From positions 26,700 to 90,699 of the forward strand of contig DGZP01000064.1 in NCBI GenBank assembly GCA_002398565.1: 64,000 nt of DNA, written 5' to 3'. A program made the position numbers and the translations under genes. The DNA is from Proteiniphilum sp. UBA4977. GTDB lineage: Bacteria > Bacteroidota > Bacteroidia > Bacteroidales > Dysgonomonadaceae. Shown in pieces: positions 15,980 through 24,250 of the stretch. Position 1 is the stretch's first letter, and each line of letters begins with the position of its first letter. A model generated the notes under the pieces. The model was not told the DNA's origin, did no database searches, and was given only the letters and a program-made list of their open reading frames with translations.

Positions 15980-17047
15980 TCAGAAAGGATAAAGTAGGAA
16001 TTTTCTTAATAAATTTCTTTTGCCGCTCGTCACTCTAAGTTCTTTCTCCAGATAATTGTCCACAGATCCATATTGTTGTTTGATGTAATCTACCACATAA
16101 TTGAGATAGGCCCTGTTGACCGACAACATCGCCGTTACGGCTTCTTGCATTGATTCGGAAAGGTTTCTGGCATCTATTTCAGCTTTGGCCGGATCAATAT
16201 GCTGATTGGAGAGCATATAATCCTGCTCAATGGTACTCTGCGGCACTCCTATGGCATATAAAATAAAATAAGTGGCTATTCCCACACCGTCTTTGCCCAA
16301 TGAACCTGACAAAAGGACGGGATAATTACTATCATTGGCAAGCAGATCGAACATTTCAGCAAACTGAGTTTTATGATTTTCTACCAGATTTATATACTCC
16401 TCCTGCACATACCGGATGGCATCGCTGCGATCGAAATGTTCATCTTTCATTTGTTCATCCAGCTTTCCTGCATCCATGGGAGCCAGGGGTAAAGCTATTT
16501 TTCTGATGGATGGATGAAGGAGTATTGGATATTTTCCTGCAGTTCTTTCGGAACGAAAATCAATTACCGTCTTTATTTTCAACCGGCGGATACGTTCCTG
16601 ATCATAAAGGGTAGCGTTGCTGAGATTCCCGGAACGATAGATCTCACCCCATTTCATCTGCCGGTTGTCGGTTGTAAAGTAACCGCCGACGTCGCGGAAA
16701 TTTTTGATGTTATTCATCTCAATAACCCGGTTTGCCACCACACCCGACTGTACACCAGCCGTACGCAAAATGAAATACTCCCTTAAACCTGAGCCTGTGG
16801 GATTCACGCGGAGTACCTGATCGGCAATACGTGACGTAGCCACCGGCGTAAAACTTGTAAGGGAACTGTCGGTAAGCGAGGAGTAGATATCTATGCTTCC
16901 TTCCTGATCGGGACTGACTTCCCATTTGAGCAGAAAGTCCCCTTCCCGGTCTTTCTCTACCACGGACGTTATCTTTACTGTCGACATACAGGAGTAAGTC
17001 AGAAAAATCAGCAAGCAAGCAGATAGTATGGAATATAGTTTCTTCAC
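15980..17047 (-). CDS. Lipoprotein of the tyrosine-phosphatase (Y_phosphatase3) family with degenerate active site
   Basis: 355 residues from the GTG at 17047, chosen because it begins a proper lipoprotein signal (MKKLYSILSACLLIFLTYSC, Cys20). The upstream TTG at 17068 falls inside a TACTTTTG -7 element. Residues about 22-105 form an Ig-like domain; from about 110 the phosphatase fold is clear (NNIKNFRDVGGY, WGEIYRSGNLS, IDFRSERTA). The P-loop, normally HCxAGKDRTG, reads SGSLGKDGVG: the catalytic Cys is Gly248 (codon 16304-16306) and the phosphate-binding Arg is Gly254 (codon 16286-16288). GKD survives. Hydrolysis by the normal mechanism is therefore impossible, and a binding or scaffolding role is likely. 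The rest of the domain looks intact. Confidence 0.85.
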   Translation of the reverse strand: MKKLYSILSACLLIFLTYSCMSTVKITSVVEKDREGDFLLKWEVSPDQEGSIDIYSSLTDSSLTSFTPVATSRIADQVLRVNPTGSGLREYFILRTAGVQSGVVANRVIEMNNIKNFRDVGGYFTTDNRQMKWGEIYRSGNLSNATLYDQERIRRLKIKTVIDFRSERTAGKYPILLHPSIRKIALPLAPMDAGKLDEQMKDEHFDRSDAIRYVQEEYINLVENHKTQFAEMFDLLANDSNYPVLLSGSLGKDGVGIATYFILYAIGVPQSTIEQDYMLSNQHIDPAKAEIDARNLSESMQEAVTAMLSVNRAYLNYVVDYIKQQYGSVDNYLEKELRVTSGKRNLLRKFLLYPF

Positions 17048-17589
17048 CTTCCCAATATATAGAAACAAAAGTATAAAAACTTTGTTCTACAAAAAGAGGT
17101 AAAAAAGAGTATTAACAATATATAATTATTCATTTTTCTTTTTAATACTTTATTTTTTAGTTCATTGAGACAATTTTGGAAGAAACTGATAATTGTGGAT
17201 AACTTGTGCAGGAATTGTAGAAAGAAATTGATAATTTGTTTTTTTTATTCAAAACCGATTTTGGAATAAAAATATTTTGCATATCTACAAATTTATTATA
17301 CATTTTTTACGGCAAAGTTTCCATTGCTTTTCAACAGACCAATAGGGAAGAAAACGAAATAAATTATTAACTTTGCCTTTTGTGAACAGCAGTTGAAAAC
17401 TTTTATAGATTGCTGATTATGAATAGAAAAAGTAATATATATCTGTTGAAAACAAATGATATCATTCCGCATTTATTCGATAACCTTTTTCGGATAAATT
17501 AGAATATAAATTAATCAACAATTTCAACAGGCAATCATTATCATCATATTTCTTTTTTTATTTAAAACTATATATATAATAAATAGATT
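17048..17589. promoter_or_regulatory. AT-rich intergenic region with nadA promoter
   Basis: About 540 bp without a credible gene. A TACTTTTG -7 element (reverse strand, 17073-17066) serves the lipoprotein gene, and TAACTTTG (17368-17375, + strand) is the best -7 candidate for nadA, implying a leader of about 205 nt. No tRNA-like fold, riboswitch or strong hairpin was seen. Confidence 0.45.
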
Positions 17590-18534
17590 ATGACAAAGGA
17601 AGAGATCATTCAAAATATAAATCTATTAAGAAAAGAAAAAAATGCCATTATTTTGGCGCATTACTACCAGGAATCCGATATACAGGATATCGCCGATTTT
17701 GTAGGGGATAGTCTTGCACTGGCTCAATGGGCAGCGAAAACCAAGGCAGATATCATTGTACTGTGTGGTGTTCACTTTATGGCAGAAACAGCAAAAATTC
17801 TAAGTCCTGAAAAGAGGGTATTTATTCCCGATTTGATGGCCGGTTGTTCTTTGGCGGAGAGTTGTCCAGCAGATGACTTTGAGAAATTTGTGCAGTCCCA
17901 TCCAGACTATACCGTGATCTCCTATGTGAATACAAGTGCAGCGGTGAAAGCATTGACTGATATCGTTGTTACATCAACAAATGCCAAGCAGGTAGTTGAA
18001 TCACTTCCAGAAGAAGAAAAGATAATTTTCGGTCCCGATAAAAACCTTGGTGATTATATCAATAAACTCACGGGAAGGAGTATGTTGCTCTGGGATGGTG
18101 TCTGTCACGTGCATGCACAATTTTCGCTTGAGAGAATACTGGCTTTAAAAAAAGAATATCCGGAGGCCTTACTCCTTGCTCACCCCGAATGTCCGAAATA
18201 TTTGCTTGAAGTGGCTGACCACGTAGGTTCTACTTCATCCCTACTTAAATATGCCACTCATTCTGATAAAAAACAGTTTATCGTTGCTACCGAAGCAGGT
18301 ATATTACACCAGATGCAAAAAGAGAATCCCGACAAGCTGTTTATCCCGGCACCACCGGAAGATTCCACCTGTGCCTGCAACGAATGTTTTTATATGAAAA
18401 TGAATACATTGGAGAAGCTATATCTGTGTCTTAAAAATGAAAAGCCGGAGATTTTTGTAGAAGAGGAGATCAGGCTAAAAGCCGTGAGACCCATTGAACG
18501 GATGTTGGAAATATCGGCTCGTCATGGTTTATAA
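17590..18534 (+). CDS. nadA: Quinolinate synthase NadA
   Basis: 314 residues, the usual bacterial length. It condenses iminoaspartate with dihydroxyacetone phosphate to quinolinate in NAD synthesis. Visible family hallmarks are AIILAHYYQESDIQDIADFVGDSLALAQ, CGVHFMAETAKILSP, the cluster cysteine in DLMAGCSLAESCP, the Ser-Thr substrate loop (YVNTSAAVKALTD; VTSTNA), HPECP and the C-terminal cluster motif CACNEC. The three conserved Cys needed for the [4Fe-4S] cluster are present. The usual partners nadB and nadC are not adjacent, so it is transcribed alone from an AT-rich upstream region. Oxygen sensitivity of the cluster fits an anaerobe. Confidence 0.97.
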   Translation: MTKEEIIQNINLLRKEKNAIILAHYYQESDIQDIADFVGDSLALAQWAAKTKADIIVLCGVHFMAETAKILSPEKRVFIPDLMAGCSLAESCPADDFEKFVQSHPDYTVISYVNTSAAVKALTDIVVTSTNAKQVVESLPEEEKIIFGPDKNLGDYINKLTGRSMLLWDGVCHVHAQFSLERILALKKEYPEALLLAHPECPKYLLEVADHVGSTSSLLKYATHSDKKQFIVATEAGILHQMQKENPDKLFIPAPPEDSTCACNECFYMKMNTLEKLYLCLKNEKPEIFVEEEIRLKAVRPIERMLEISARHGL

Positions 18535-18564
18535 AAAGCTATATTTAGCAAGAGATCCCTTGAA

Positions 18565-18595
18565 TTGATAAACTGATCCCTTTTTTGTACCTTTG
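18565..18595 (+). promoter_or_regulatory. ychF promoter
   Basis: TTG at 18565-18567, a 20-bp spacer and TACCTTTG at 18588-18595 match the Bacteroidota primary-sigma promoter. The start codon is 78 bp downstream. Confidence 0.75.
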
Positions 18596-18673
18596 CACCC
18601 GCAAAAAAATAAAAATATTTGCTTTGCCTCCATTCCTCGTTTTTTAGACAAAGCACACTTAAAGTAAAACAAC

Positions 18674-19777
18674 ATGGCACTTCAATGTGGTATCGTGGGA
18701 CTTCCCAATGTAGGTAAATCCACCCTTTTCAACTGTCTGTCGAATGCAAAAGCCCAGGCAGCGAATTTTCCTTTTTGCACTATTGAACCAAATGTAGGTG
18801 TGATAACAGTTCCCGATGAAAGATTGAATAAACTGGCCGAGCTTATTCATCCCCAAAAGATTGTGCCAACCACGGTAGAGATAGTAGACATTGCCGGCCT
18901 TGTGAAGGGTGCAAGTAAGGGGGAAGGACTAGGTAATAAATTCCTGGCCAATATTAGGGAAACAGATGCCATTTTGCATGTACTGCGTTGTTTTGACGAT
19001 GAAAATGTGACACATGTAGATGGAGTTGTTGATCCGGTGAGGGACAAAGAAATCATCGATGCCGAGCTGCAGTTGAAAGACCTTGAGACGATAGAAGCCC
19101 GTATTGCCAAGGTGGAAAAACAGGCAAAGACGGGAGGCGACAAGGAGGCTAGACTGGCTTTTGAGGTATATGCCAGAATTCGTGAAGCTTTGTTGCGCGG
19201 CGAATCGGCACGAACAGTGGAGTTTGAAACCAAAGATGAAAAAAAGACTGCTCAGGGCCTTTTTTTACTTACTGCGAAACCGGTAATGTATGTATGCAAT
19301 GTAGACGAAACAAGTGCTGTAGATGGGAATGCATACGTTGAAGCTGTGCGTGAGGCTATAAAAAATGAAAATGCCCAAATACTGATCGTAGCAGCCAAGA
19401 TTGAATCGGAGATAGCAGAATTTGATACTTATGAAGAGCGTCAAATGTTTTTGCAGGAAATAGGTCTCGAGGAATCGGGGGTGAACCGGCTTATCAAATC
19501 GGCCTACCGCCTTTTAAACTTGCAAACTTTTCTTACGGCCGGTGTGCAGGAGGTCCGCGCCTGGACGTTCGAAAAAGGGTGGAAAGCACCGCAGTGTGCC
19601 GGAGTGATTCATACCGATTTTGAAAAAGGATTTATTCGCGCCGAAGTAATCAAGTATGCTGACTATATTGCCTACGGTTCGGAGAATGCAGTCAAAGAGG
19701 CCGGTAAAATGAGCGTGGAAGGAAAAGAATATGTCGTACAGGACGGCGATATCATGCACTTCCGGTTTAATGTGTAG
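18674..19777 (+). CDS. ychF: Redox-regulated ATPase YchF (Obg-family, Ola1-like)
   Basis: 367 residues, matching the family's usual 363-370. The G1 motif is GLPNVGKST near the start, the switch/G3 region is VDIAGLVKGASKGEGLGNKFLANIRETDAILHVLRCF, and the NKxD-like position is replaced by the NVDE found in YchF, consistent with its preference for ATP. A coiled-coil insert (about 135-200) and a C-terminal TGS domain (QTFLTAGVQEVRAWTFEKG; DYIAYGSENAVKEAGKMSVEGKEYVVQDGDIMHFRF) complete the family layout. It associates with ribosomes and modulates stress responses in other bacteria. It stands alone under a consensus promoter. Confidence 0.97.
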   Translation: MALQCGIVGLPNVGKSTLFNCLSNAKAQAANFPFCTIEPNVGVITVPDERLNKLAELIHPQKIVPTTVEIVDIAGLVKGASKGEGLGNKFLANIRETDAILHVLRCFDDENVTHVDGVVDPVRDKEIIDAELQLKDLETIEARIAKVEKQAKTGGDKEARLAFEVYARIREALLRGESARTVEFETKDEKKTAQGLFLLTAKPVMYVCNVDETSAVDGNAYVEAVREAIKNENAQILIVAAKIESEIAEFDTYEERQMFLQEIGLEESGVNRLIKSAYRLLNLQTFLTAGVQEVRAWTFEKGWKAPQCAGVIHTDFEKGFIRAEVIKYADYIAYGSENAVKEAGKMSVEGKEYVVQDGDIMHFRFNV

Positions 19778-19924
19778 AATTTTCCGAAGAACACACGAAC
19801 TTTAAACTTAACCAGAGCTTAAACAATCAGTTCATCAAAACCTGTTTATGTTTAATGTAAATTAAAAACCTATTTTTTATAACTTTTAATTTTTTATGCT
19901 GTATAACATATAAAAAAATTTGTA

Positions 19925-19939
19925 ATTAATCGTTTAACT
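19925..19939. promoter_or_regulatory. Candidate LacI-family operator 1
   Basis: On the reverse strand AGTTAAACGATTAAT, a near-palindrome with a central CG typical of LacI-family operators. It lies 49 bp before the lacI-type gene and differs at one base from the site at 20993-21007. It is therefore probably autoregulatory. Confidence 0.65.
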
Positions 19940-19987
19940 TGTTTTTTTTGCATTAAAATCTGTTATCAGGTATAACTACACAACGGA

Positions 19988-20986
19988 ATGTTGAAAAAGG
20001 TATCCTTAAAAACAATTGCGTCTGAAATTGGTGTCTCTTCGGCTACCGTTTCTCTTGTGCTGAATGGAAAAAACCAGCATGGAAGGGTAAGCAAGGAGAT
20101 GTCTCAGCGGATATTGGATAAAGCAGCCGAACTGAATTATATTCCCAATAGTCTTGCGAAAGGATTGAAAATAGGGCACTCAAAATCCATCGGATTAATT
20201 GTGGCCGATATATCTAACGTGTTTTTTGGAACGCTGGCACTGCATATCCAGAATTATGCTGAAAAAGAGGGATATACTGTAATTATCGGGAATACCAACG
20301 AAAAATTGGACGAAATGCAAAAAATGATCACATTCCTCAATTCACGCCAGGTTGACGGACTTATTATTACTCCTGCCGAGGGAGGTGAGAAAATAATCCA
20401 ATCGCTGTTGGAAATTAAAAAACCCCTTGTTCTGGTTGACAGAAGCTTTCCCGATTTAGAAGCTTCATCGATATTAATCAATAATTTTGACATTTGCTAT
20501 CACTCCACAAAGCAACTGTTGGAAAAGGGTTGTAAAAATCCGGCATTCATATCCTATAAACAAAATCAGTTTCATATGAATGAGCGGAAAAGAGGTTTTG
20601 TGAAAGCCGTGGAAGAGGCTGGTGTATACAATCCTGAAAATTTGAAGGAAGTGAGTTATCAATCATTAAGAGAGGATATTGAACTTGCTGTTTCGCAATT
20701 ATTAAACCTTCCCAACAAAGTGGATGCCTTTTTCTTTGCAACCAATTCAATTTCAATTGCAGGAATTAAATCCTTATCGAAAAGAGGGCTAATCATTCAG
20801 AGAAACATACAGGTTATGTGTTTTGATGAAGCCGAAGCCCTCGAGTTACTTACTTACCGGATTCCCTATATTAAACAACCGATCGAAGAAATGGCAAAGA
20901 AATCACTGAAAGTTCTGTTTGACCAGATTGAAAAAAATGAAACCGGTGTCCAGAAATTCTTCCTGGATGCAAAATTGATCGATTGA
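19988..20986 (+). CDS. LacI-family transcriptional repressor of the adjacent sugar operon
   Basis: 332 residues. The N-terminal helix-turn-helix (VSLKTIASEIGVSSATVSLVLNGK) and hinge helix (NYIPNSLAKGLK) are typical LacI, followed by a periplasmic-binding-protein-like effector domain (SIGLIVADISNVFFGTLALHIQNYAEKEGYTVIIGN; PIEEMAKKSLKVLFDQIE). It lies 153 bp upstream of the fucI-type operon, and the two CG-centred palindromes flank it: one before it and one between it and fucI. This supports a local repressor that senses the operon's sugar or isomerised sugar. Induction by D-arabinose or D-ribulose is my inference from the operon content. Confidence 0.93.
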   Translation: MLKKVSLKTIASEIGVSSATVSLVLNGKNQHGRVSKEMSQRILDKAAELNYIPNSLAKGLKIGHSKSIGLIVADISNVFFGTLALHIQNYAEKEGYTVIIGNTNEKLDEMQKMITFLNSRQVDGLIITPAEGGEKIIQSLLEIKKPLVLVDRSFPDLEASSILINNFDICYHSTKQLLEKGCKNPAFISYKQNQFHMNERKRGFVKAVEEAGVYNPENLKEVSYQSLREDIELAVSQLLNLPNKVDAFFFATNSISIAGIKSLSKRGLIIQRNIQVMCFDEAEALELLTYRIPYIKQPIEEMAKKSLKVLFDQIEKNETGVQKFFLDAKLID

Positions 20987-20992
20987 AATTTA

Positions 20993-21007
20993 AGTTAAAC
21001 GTTTAAT
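20993..21007. promoter_or_regulatory. Candidate LacI-family operator 2
   Basis: AGTTAAACGTTTAAT contains the perfect 12-bp palindrome TTAAACGTTTAA and matches the other site at 14 of 15 positions. It lies between the regulator's stop and the fucI start, where it could block the operon promoter. Confidence 0.7.
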
Positions 21008-21139
21008 AAAACACAACAGTGTAAAATTTTGCTGGTCCCTGGAGAAGGAATATTTACACGCTATTCTATCGGTTTGTAGAGAACAATAACTTAAAACAAA
21101 TGAGGGAGCTTACACTTTTATAAATTTACTCAGACAAAA

Positions 21140-22918
21140 ATGATGAAAACAAATTATCCAAAAATTGGTATTCGCCCTATTATTGATGGCCGCCGGGGTG
21201 GTATCAGAGAGTCGTTGGAAGAAACGACTATGAATCTTGCTTTGAGTGCTGCCGAATTGTACAGAGAAAATCTGAGATATCCCGACGGAACACCTGTAGA
21301 ATGTGTAATTGCGGATAGTTGTATAGGAGGAGTGAAGGAAGCAGCATTGTGCGCAGAAAAATTTGAAAGAGAAAATGTAGGTGTTTCCCTGTCAGTAACA
21401 CCCTGCTGGTGTTACGGTTCAGAAACAATCGATATGAATCCGCTGATTCCGAAAGCAATCTGGGGATTTAATGGTACGGAACGCCCCGGGGCAGTCTATC
21501 TTTCCGCCGCTTTGGCGGTACATAACCAAAAGGGTTTGCCTGCCTTCGGTATTTATGGAAAAGATGTGCAAGATGTGGGAGACAATACTATTCCTGATGA
21601 TGTGCGAGAAAAGCTTCTACGTTTTGCCAGAGCGGGACTTGCTGTGGCGATCATGCGTGGAAAATCTTATCTCTCCATTGGATCTGTTTCCATGGGAATT
21701 GGCGGTTCGATGACGAATCCGGACTTTCTGCAGGAATATCTGGGAATGCGAACTGAGTTCGTGGATGCCACCGAGATATTGCGCCGGATTCAGTTGGGAA
21801 TATATGACCAGGATGAATTCAAAAAAGCGATGCAATGGACGAAAGAAAAATGCATGTGTCGCGAAGGGGAAGATTACAATCCAGTTCACCTGAAGCATAA
21901 TCGTGAGCAGAAGGATAAAGATTGGGAATTTGTAGTGAAAATGACCCAGATCTTCCGTGATCTGATGATCGGAAATCCGGTGCTTGACAGGATGGGTTAC
22001 GGGGAAGAGGCTTTGGGACATAACGCTATTGCCGGCGGTTTTCAGGGTCAGCGTCAGTGGACCGACTTTCTGCCCGATGGTGATTTTTCCGAAGCCATTC
22101 TCAACTCTTCCTTCGACTGGAACGGCATCCGCAAACCTTATACTTTTGCTACGGAAGATGACCACCTCAATGGGATCAGTATGCTGTTTAATCAGCTACT
22201 GACAAACAGATCACAAATTTTTGCCGATGTACGTACCTACTGGAGCCCTGAAGCCATTGAACGGGTCAGCGGATGGAAACCGGATGGTTTATTGAAACAA
22301 GGGGCTATTTTTCTTAAAAACTCCGGTTCCTGTACCCTTGATGGTACCGGCCAGCAGTCCGACGCCAATGGCAATCCGGTGATGAAGCCTTTCTGGGAGA
22401 TTACCGGTGAAGAAGTGGAAAAAATGCTGGAAGCTACAACCTGGTATCCAGCATCGCTAGAATATATGCGAGGCGGAGGATACTCTTCCCAATTTCTTAC
22501 GAAACCGGGTATGCCGGTCACCATGAGCCGCATAAACCTGATTAAGGGTCTGGGGCCGGTATTACAGATTGCTGAGGGATGGACGGCCACCTTTCCCGAT
22601 CATGTTTTTCGCCTGATAGATGGGCGTACCGATAAAACATGGCCTTCTACGTTCTTCGTACCACGTATTACCGGAAAAGGGCGATTCGCCAATGTCTATG
22701 AGGTGATGAACTACTGGGGAGCAAATCACGGGGCCATAAGCTACGGACACATCGGGGCGGACCTTATTACACTCGCGTCGGCTTTGTCTATACCCGTGAA
22801 TATGCATAATGTGGATGAAACCAGTATATTCCGACCCGATGCATGGTCGGCTTTTGGTTCCGATCACGAAGGATCCGACTATCGTGCTTGTGCCGCTTAC
22901 GGTCCTCTTTACAGATAA
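21140..22918 (+). CDS. fucI: L-fucose/D-arabinose isomerase FucI
   Basis: 592 residues, almost the length of E. coli FucI (591). Hallmarks include [21 protein letters not shown] at the start, [64 protein letters not shown] and the C-terminal [29 protein letters not shown]. It is a Mn-dependent aldose-ketose isomerase. FucI enzymes convert L-fucose to L-fuculose and also D-arabinose to D-ribulose, since the two sugars share stereochemistry at C2-C4. It is first in an operon that lacks fuculokinase and fuculose-phosphate aldolase but has a ribulokinase-type gene, which favours D-arabinose as the physiological substrate. Confidence 0.95.
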   Translation: MMKTNYPKIGIRPIIDGRRGGIRESLEETTMNLALSAAELYRENLRYPDGTPVECVIADSCIGGVKEAALCAEKFERENVGVSLSVTPCWCYGSETIDMNPLIPKAIWGFNGTERPGAVYLSAALAVHNQKGLPAFGIYGKDVQDVGDNTIPDDVREKLLRFARAGLAVAIMRGKSYLSIGSVSMGIGGSMTNPDFLQEYLGMRTEFVDATEILRRIQLGIYDQDEFKKAMQWTKEKCMCREGEDYNPVHLKHNREQKDKDWEFVVKMTQIFRDLMIGNPVLDRMGYGEEALGHNAIAGGFQGQRQWTDFLPDGDFSEAILNSSFDWNGIRKPYTFATEDDHLNGISMLFNQLLTNRSQIFADVRTYWSPEAIERVSGWKPDGLLKQGAIFLKNSGSCTLDGTGQQSDANGNPVMKPFWEITGEEVEKMLEATTWYPASLEYMRGGGYSSQFLTKPGMPVTMSRINLIKGLGPVLQIAEGWTATFPDHVFRLIDGRTDKTWPSTFFVPRITGKGRFANVYEVMNYWGANHGAISYGHIGADLITLASALSIPVNMHNVDETSIFRPDAWSAFGSDHEGSDYRACAAYGPLYR

Positions 22919-22978
22919 ATTTAAAATGAGGTTTTAAGGCAAAAATCGTCAAATTTTAAAGAATTTAATGAATACACA

Positions 22979-24175
22979 ATGAAGAAAGAATTTAAATTTT
23001 TGAAAGTAGGCACTCTTTTTTTAAGTTTACTGCTAACCCTTCCCCTGTTTTCACAGACCGGATCTATGGGGGATATGTTTGAACTTGCACAAATAAAATC
23101 GGGCCTAAAGAACAAAAGGATCTCCAGTACCGATAAAACAGGAGGGAACAGAGATCGCCTCGAGCCGTTTCAGCCTGGTGAAAAAAGAACTATTGCGGAA
23201 ATAAATGGTGTGGGTGTTATAAACCATATTTGGATTACTATTGCTCCACCACCCGACCAACTCAGTAGAAATGATATAATTATCAGGATGTATTGGGACG
23301 GAAACGATTATCCATCCGTGGAATCGCCTATCGGGCCTTTTTTCGGCCAAGGATGGAATGAAAGCTATAATTATGCTTCTCTACCTTTGTCTGCAGGACC
23401 AAAAGAGGGAACCGGACTGAGCTGTTATTTCTCTATGCCATTCGAAAAGGGTGCTAGGATTGAGATTGAGAACCAAAGCGACAAAACGATTAACGCCTTC
23501 TATTTCTATATCGATTTTCTGGAGATGGCAGAGCTTCCCGAGGGAATGGGCCGCTTTCATGCCTGGTATAATCACAGCCTGTCCAAAGCCTTGCCCGAAG
23601 GAGAAACCGAGTGGGCGCTGACAGGTGAGTGGAAACCCAATACCCAGTTAGACCGGAATTATGTTTTCATTGAGACCAAAGGGAAAGGGCATTTTGTCGG
23701 GATCAATTACTACGTGCACTCCCCTACTCCCATGTGGTATGGAGAGGGGGATGACATGTGGTTTATCGACGGAGAGAAGACCCCTTCCCTGATCGGTACC
23801 GGTACGGAGGACTTCTTCAACACTTCCTGGTGTCCGAAAGAGCCGTTCTCACATCCTCATTTCGGTTATCCGAGAGTGAATAACGATGTAGGCTGGTTGG
23901 GACGAACCCATGTATACCGCTTCTTTATCAATGATCCCATCTTCTTTGAAACGGAAGTAAAAGGAACCATTGAGACCGGTCACAATAACAACCTCACCCT
24001 TGATCTTGCCACTGTGGCGTACTGGTACCAGGATAGCGCAGCGATGCTTCCTCCTGCTCCGTCGAAAGCACAACGCCAGCCGAAGCCCTTTATCAACCAC
24101 ATGGATATGCACCGCTGGAGAGATGCATGGCGGAAAGCAAAAGGGAATGATCCCCAATTGTGGGGAAATGAGTAA
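22979..24175 (+). CDS. GH172 (DUF2961) secreted glycosidase 1
   Basis: 398 residues with a signal peptide ending in LPLFSQ. The GH172 fold pattern is clear: KRISSTDKTGGNRD, INGVGVINHIWITI, IIRMYWDGNDYPSVESPIGPFFGQGWNE, and the active-site motif GTGTEDFF with candidate catalytic Glu277. Characterised GH172 enzymes act on alpha-D-fructofuranosides or alpha-D-arabinofuranosides, including mycobacterial D-arabinan. It follows fucI by 60 bp and is probably co-transcribed. It likely releases D-arabinofuranose outside the cytoplasm. Exact linkage cannot be told from sequence. Confidence 0.88.
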   Translation: MKKEFKFLKVGTLFLSLLLTLPLFSQTGSMGDMFELAQIKSGLKNKRISSTDKTGGNRDRLEPFQPGEKRTIAEINGVGVINHIWITIAPPPDQLSRNDIIIRMYWDGNDYPSVESPIGPFFGQGWNESYNYASLPLSAGPKEGTGLSCYFSMPFEKGARIEIENQSDKTINAFYFYIDFLEMAELPEGMGRFHAWYNHSLSKALPEGETEWALTGEWKPNTQLDRNYVFIETKGKGHFVGINYYVHSPTPMWYGEGDDMWFIDGEKTPSLIGTGTEDFFNTSWCPKEPFSHPHFGYPRVNNDVGWLGRTHVYRFFINDPIFFETEVKGTIETGHNNNLTLDLATVAYWYQDSAAMLPPAPSKAQRQPKPFINHMDMHRWRDAWRKAKGNDPQLWGNE

Positions 24176-24250
24176 GGATAAAAACCAGGAAATGTTCTAT
24201 TACCAATGATTACAATTTTTTTTGATAATTGAAAAAAACTAGGAACTTTC

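Noticed and set aside
17048..17068. TTG start for the pseudophosphatase gene
   Set aside because: That codon lies inside a -7 element, and the GTG at 17047 begins a standard lipoprotein signal.
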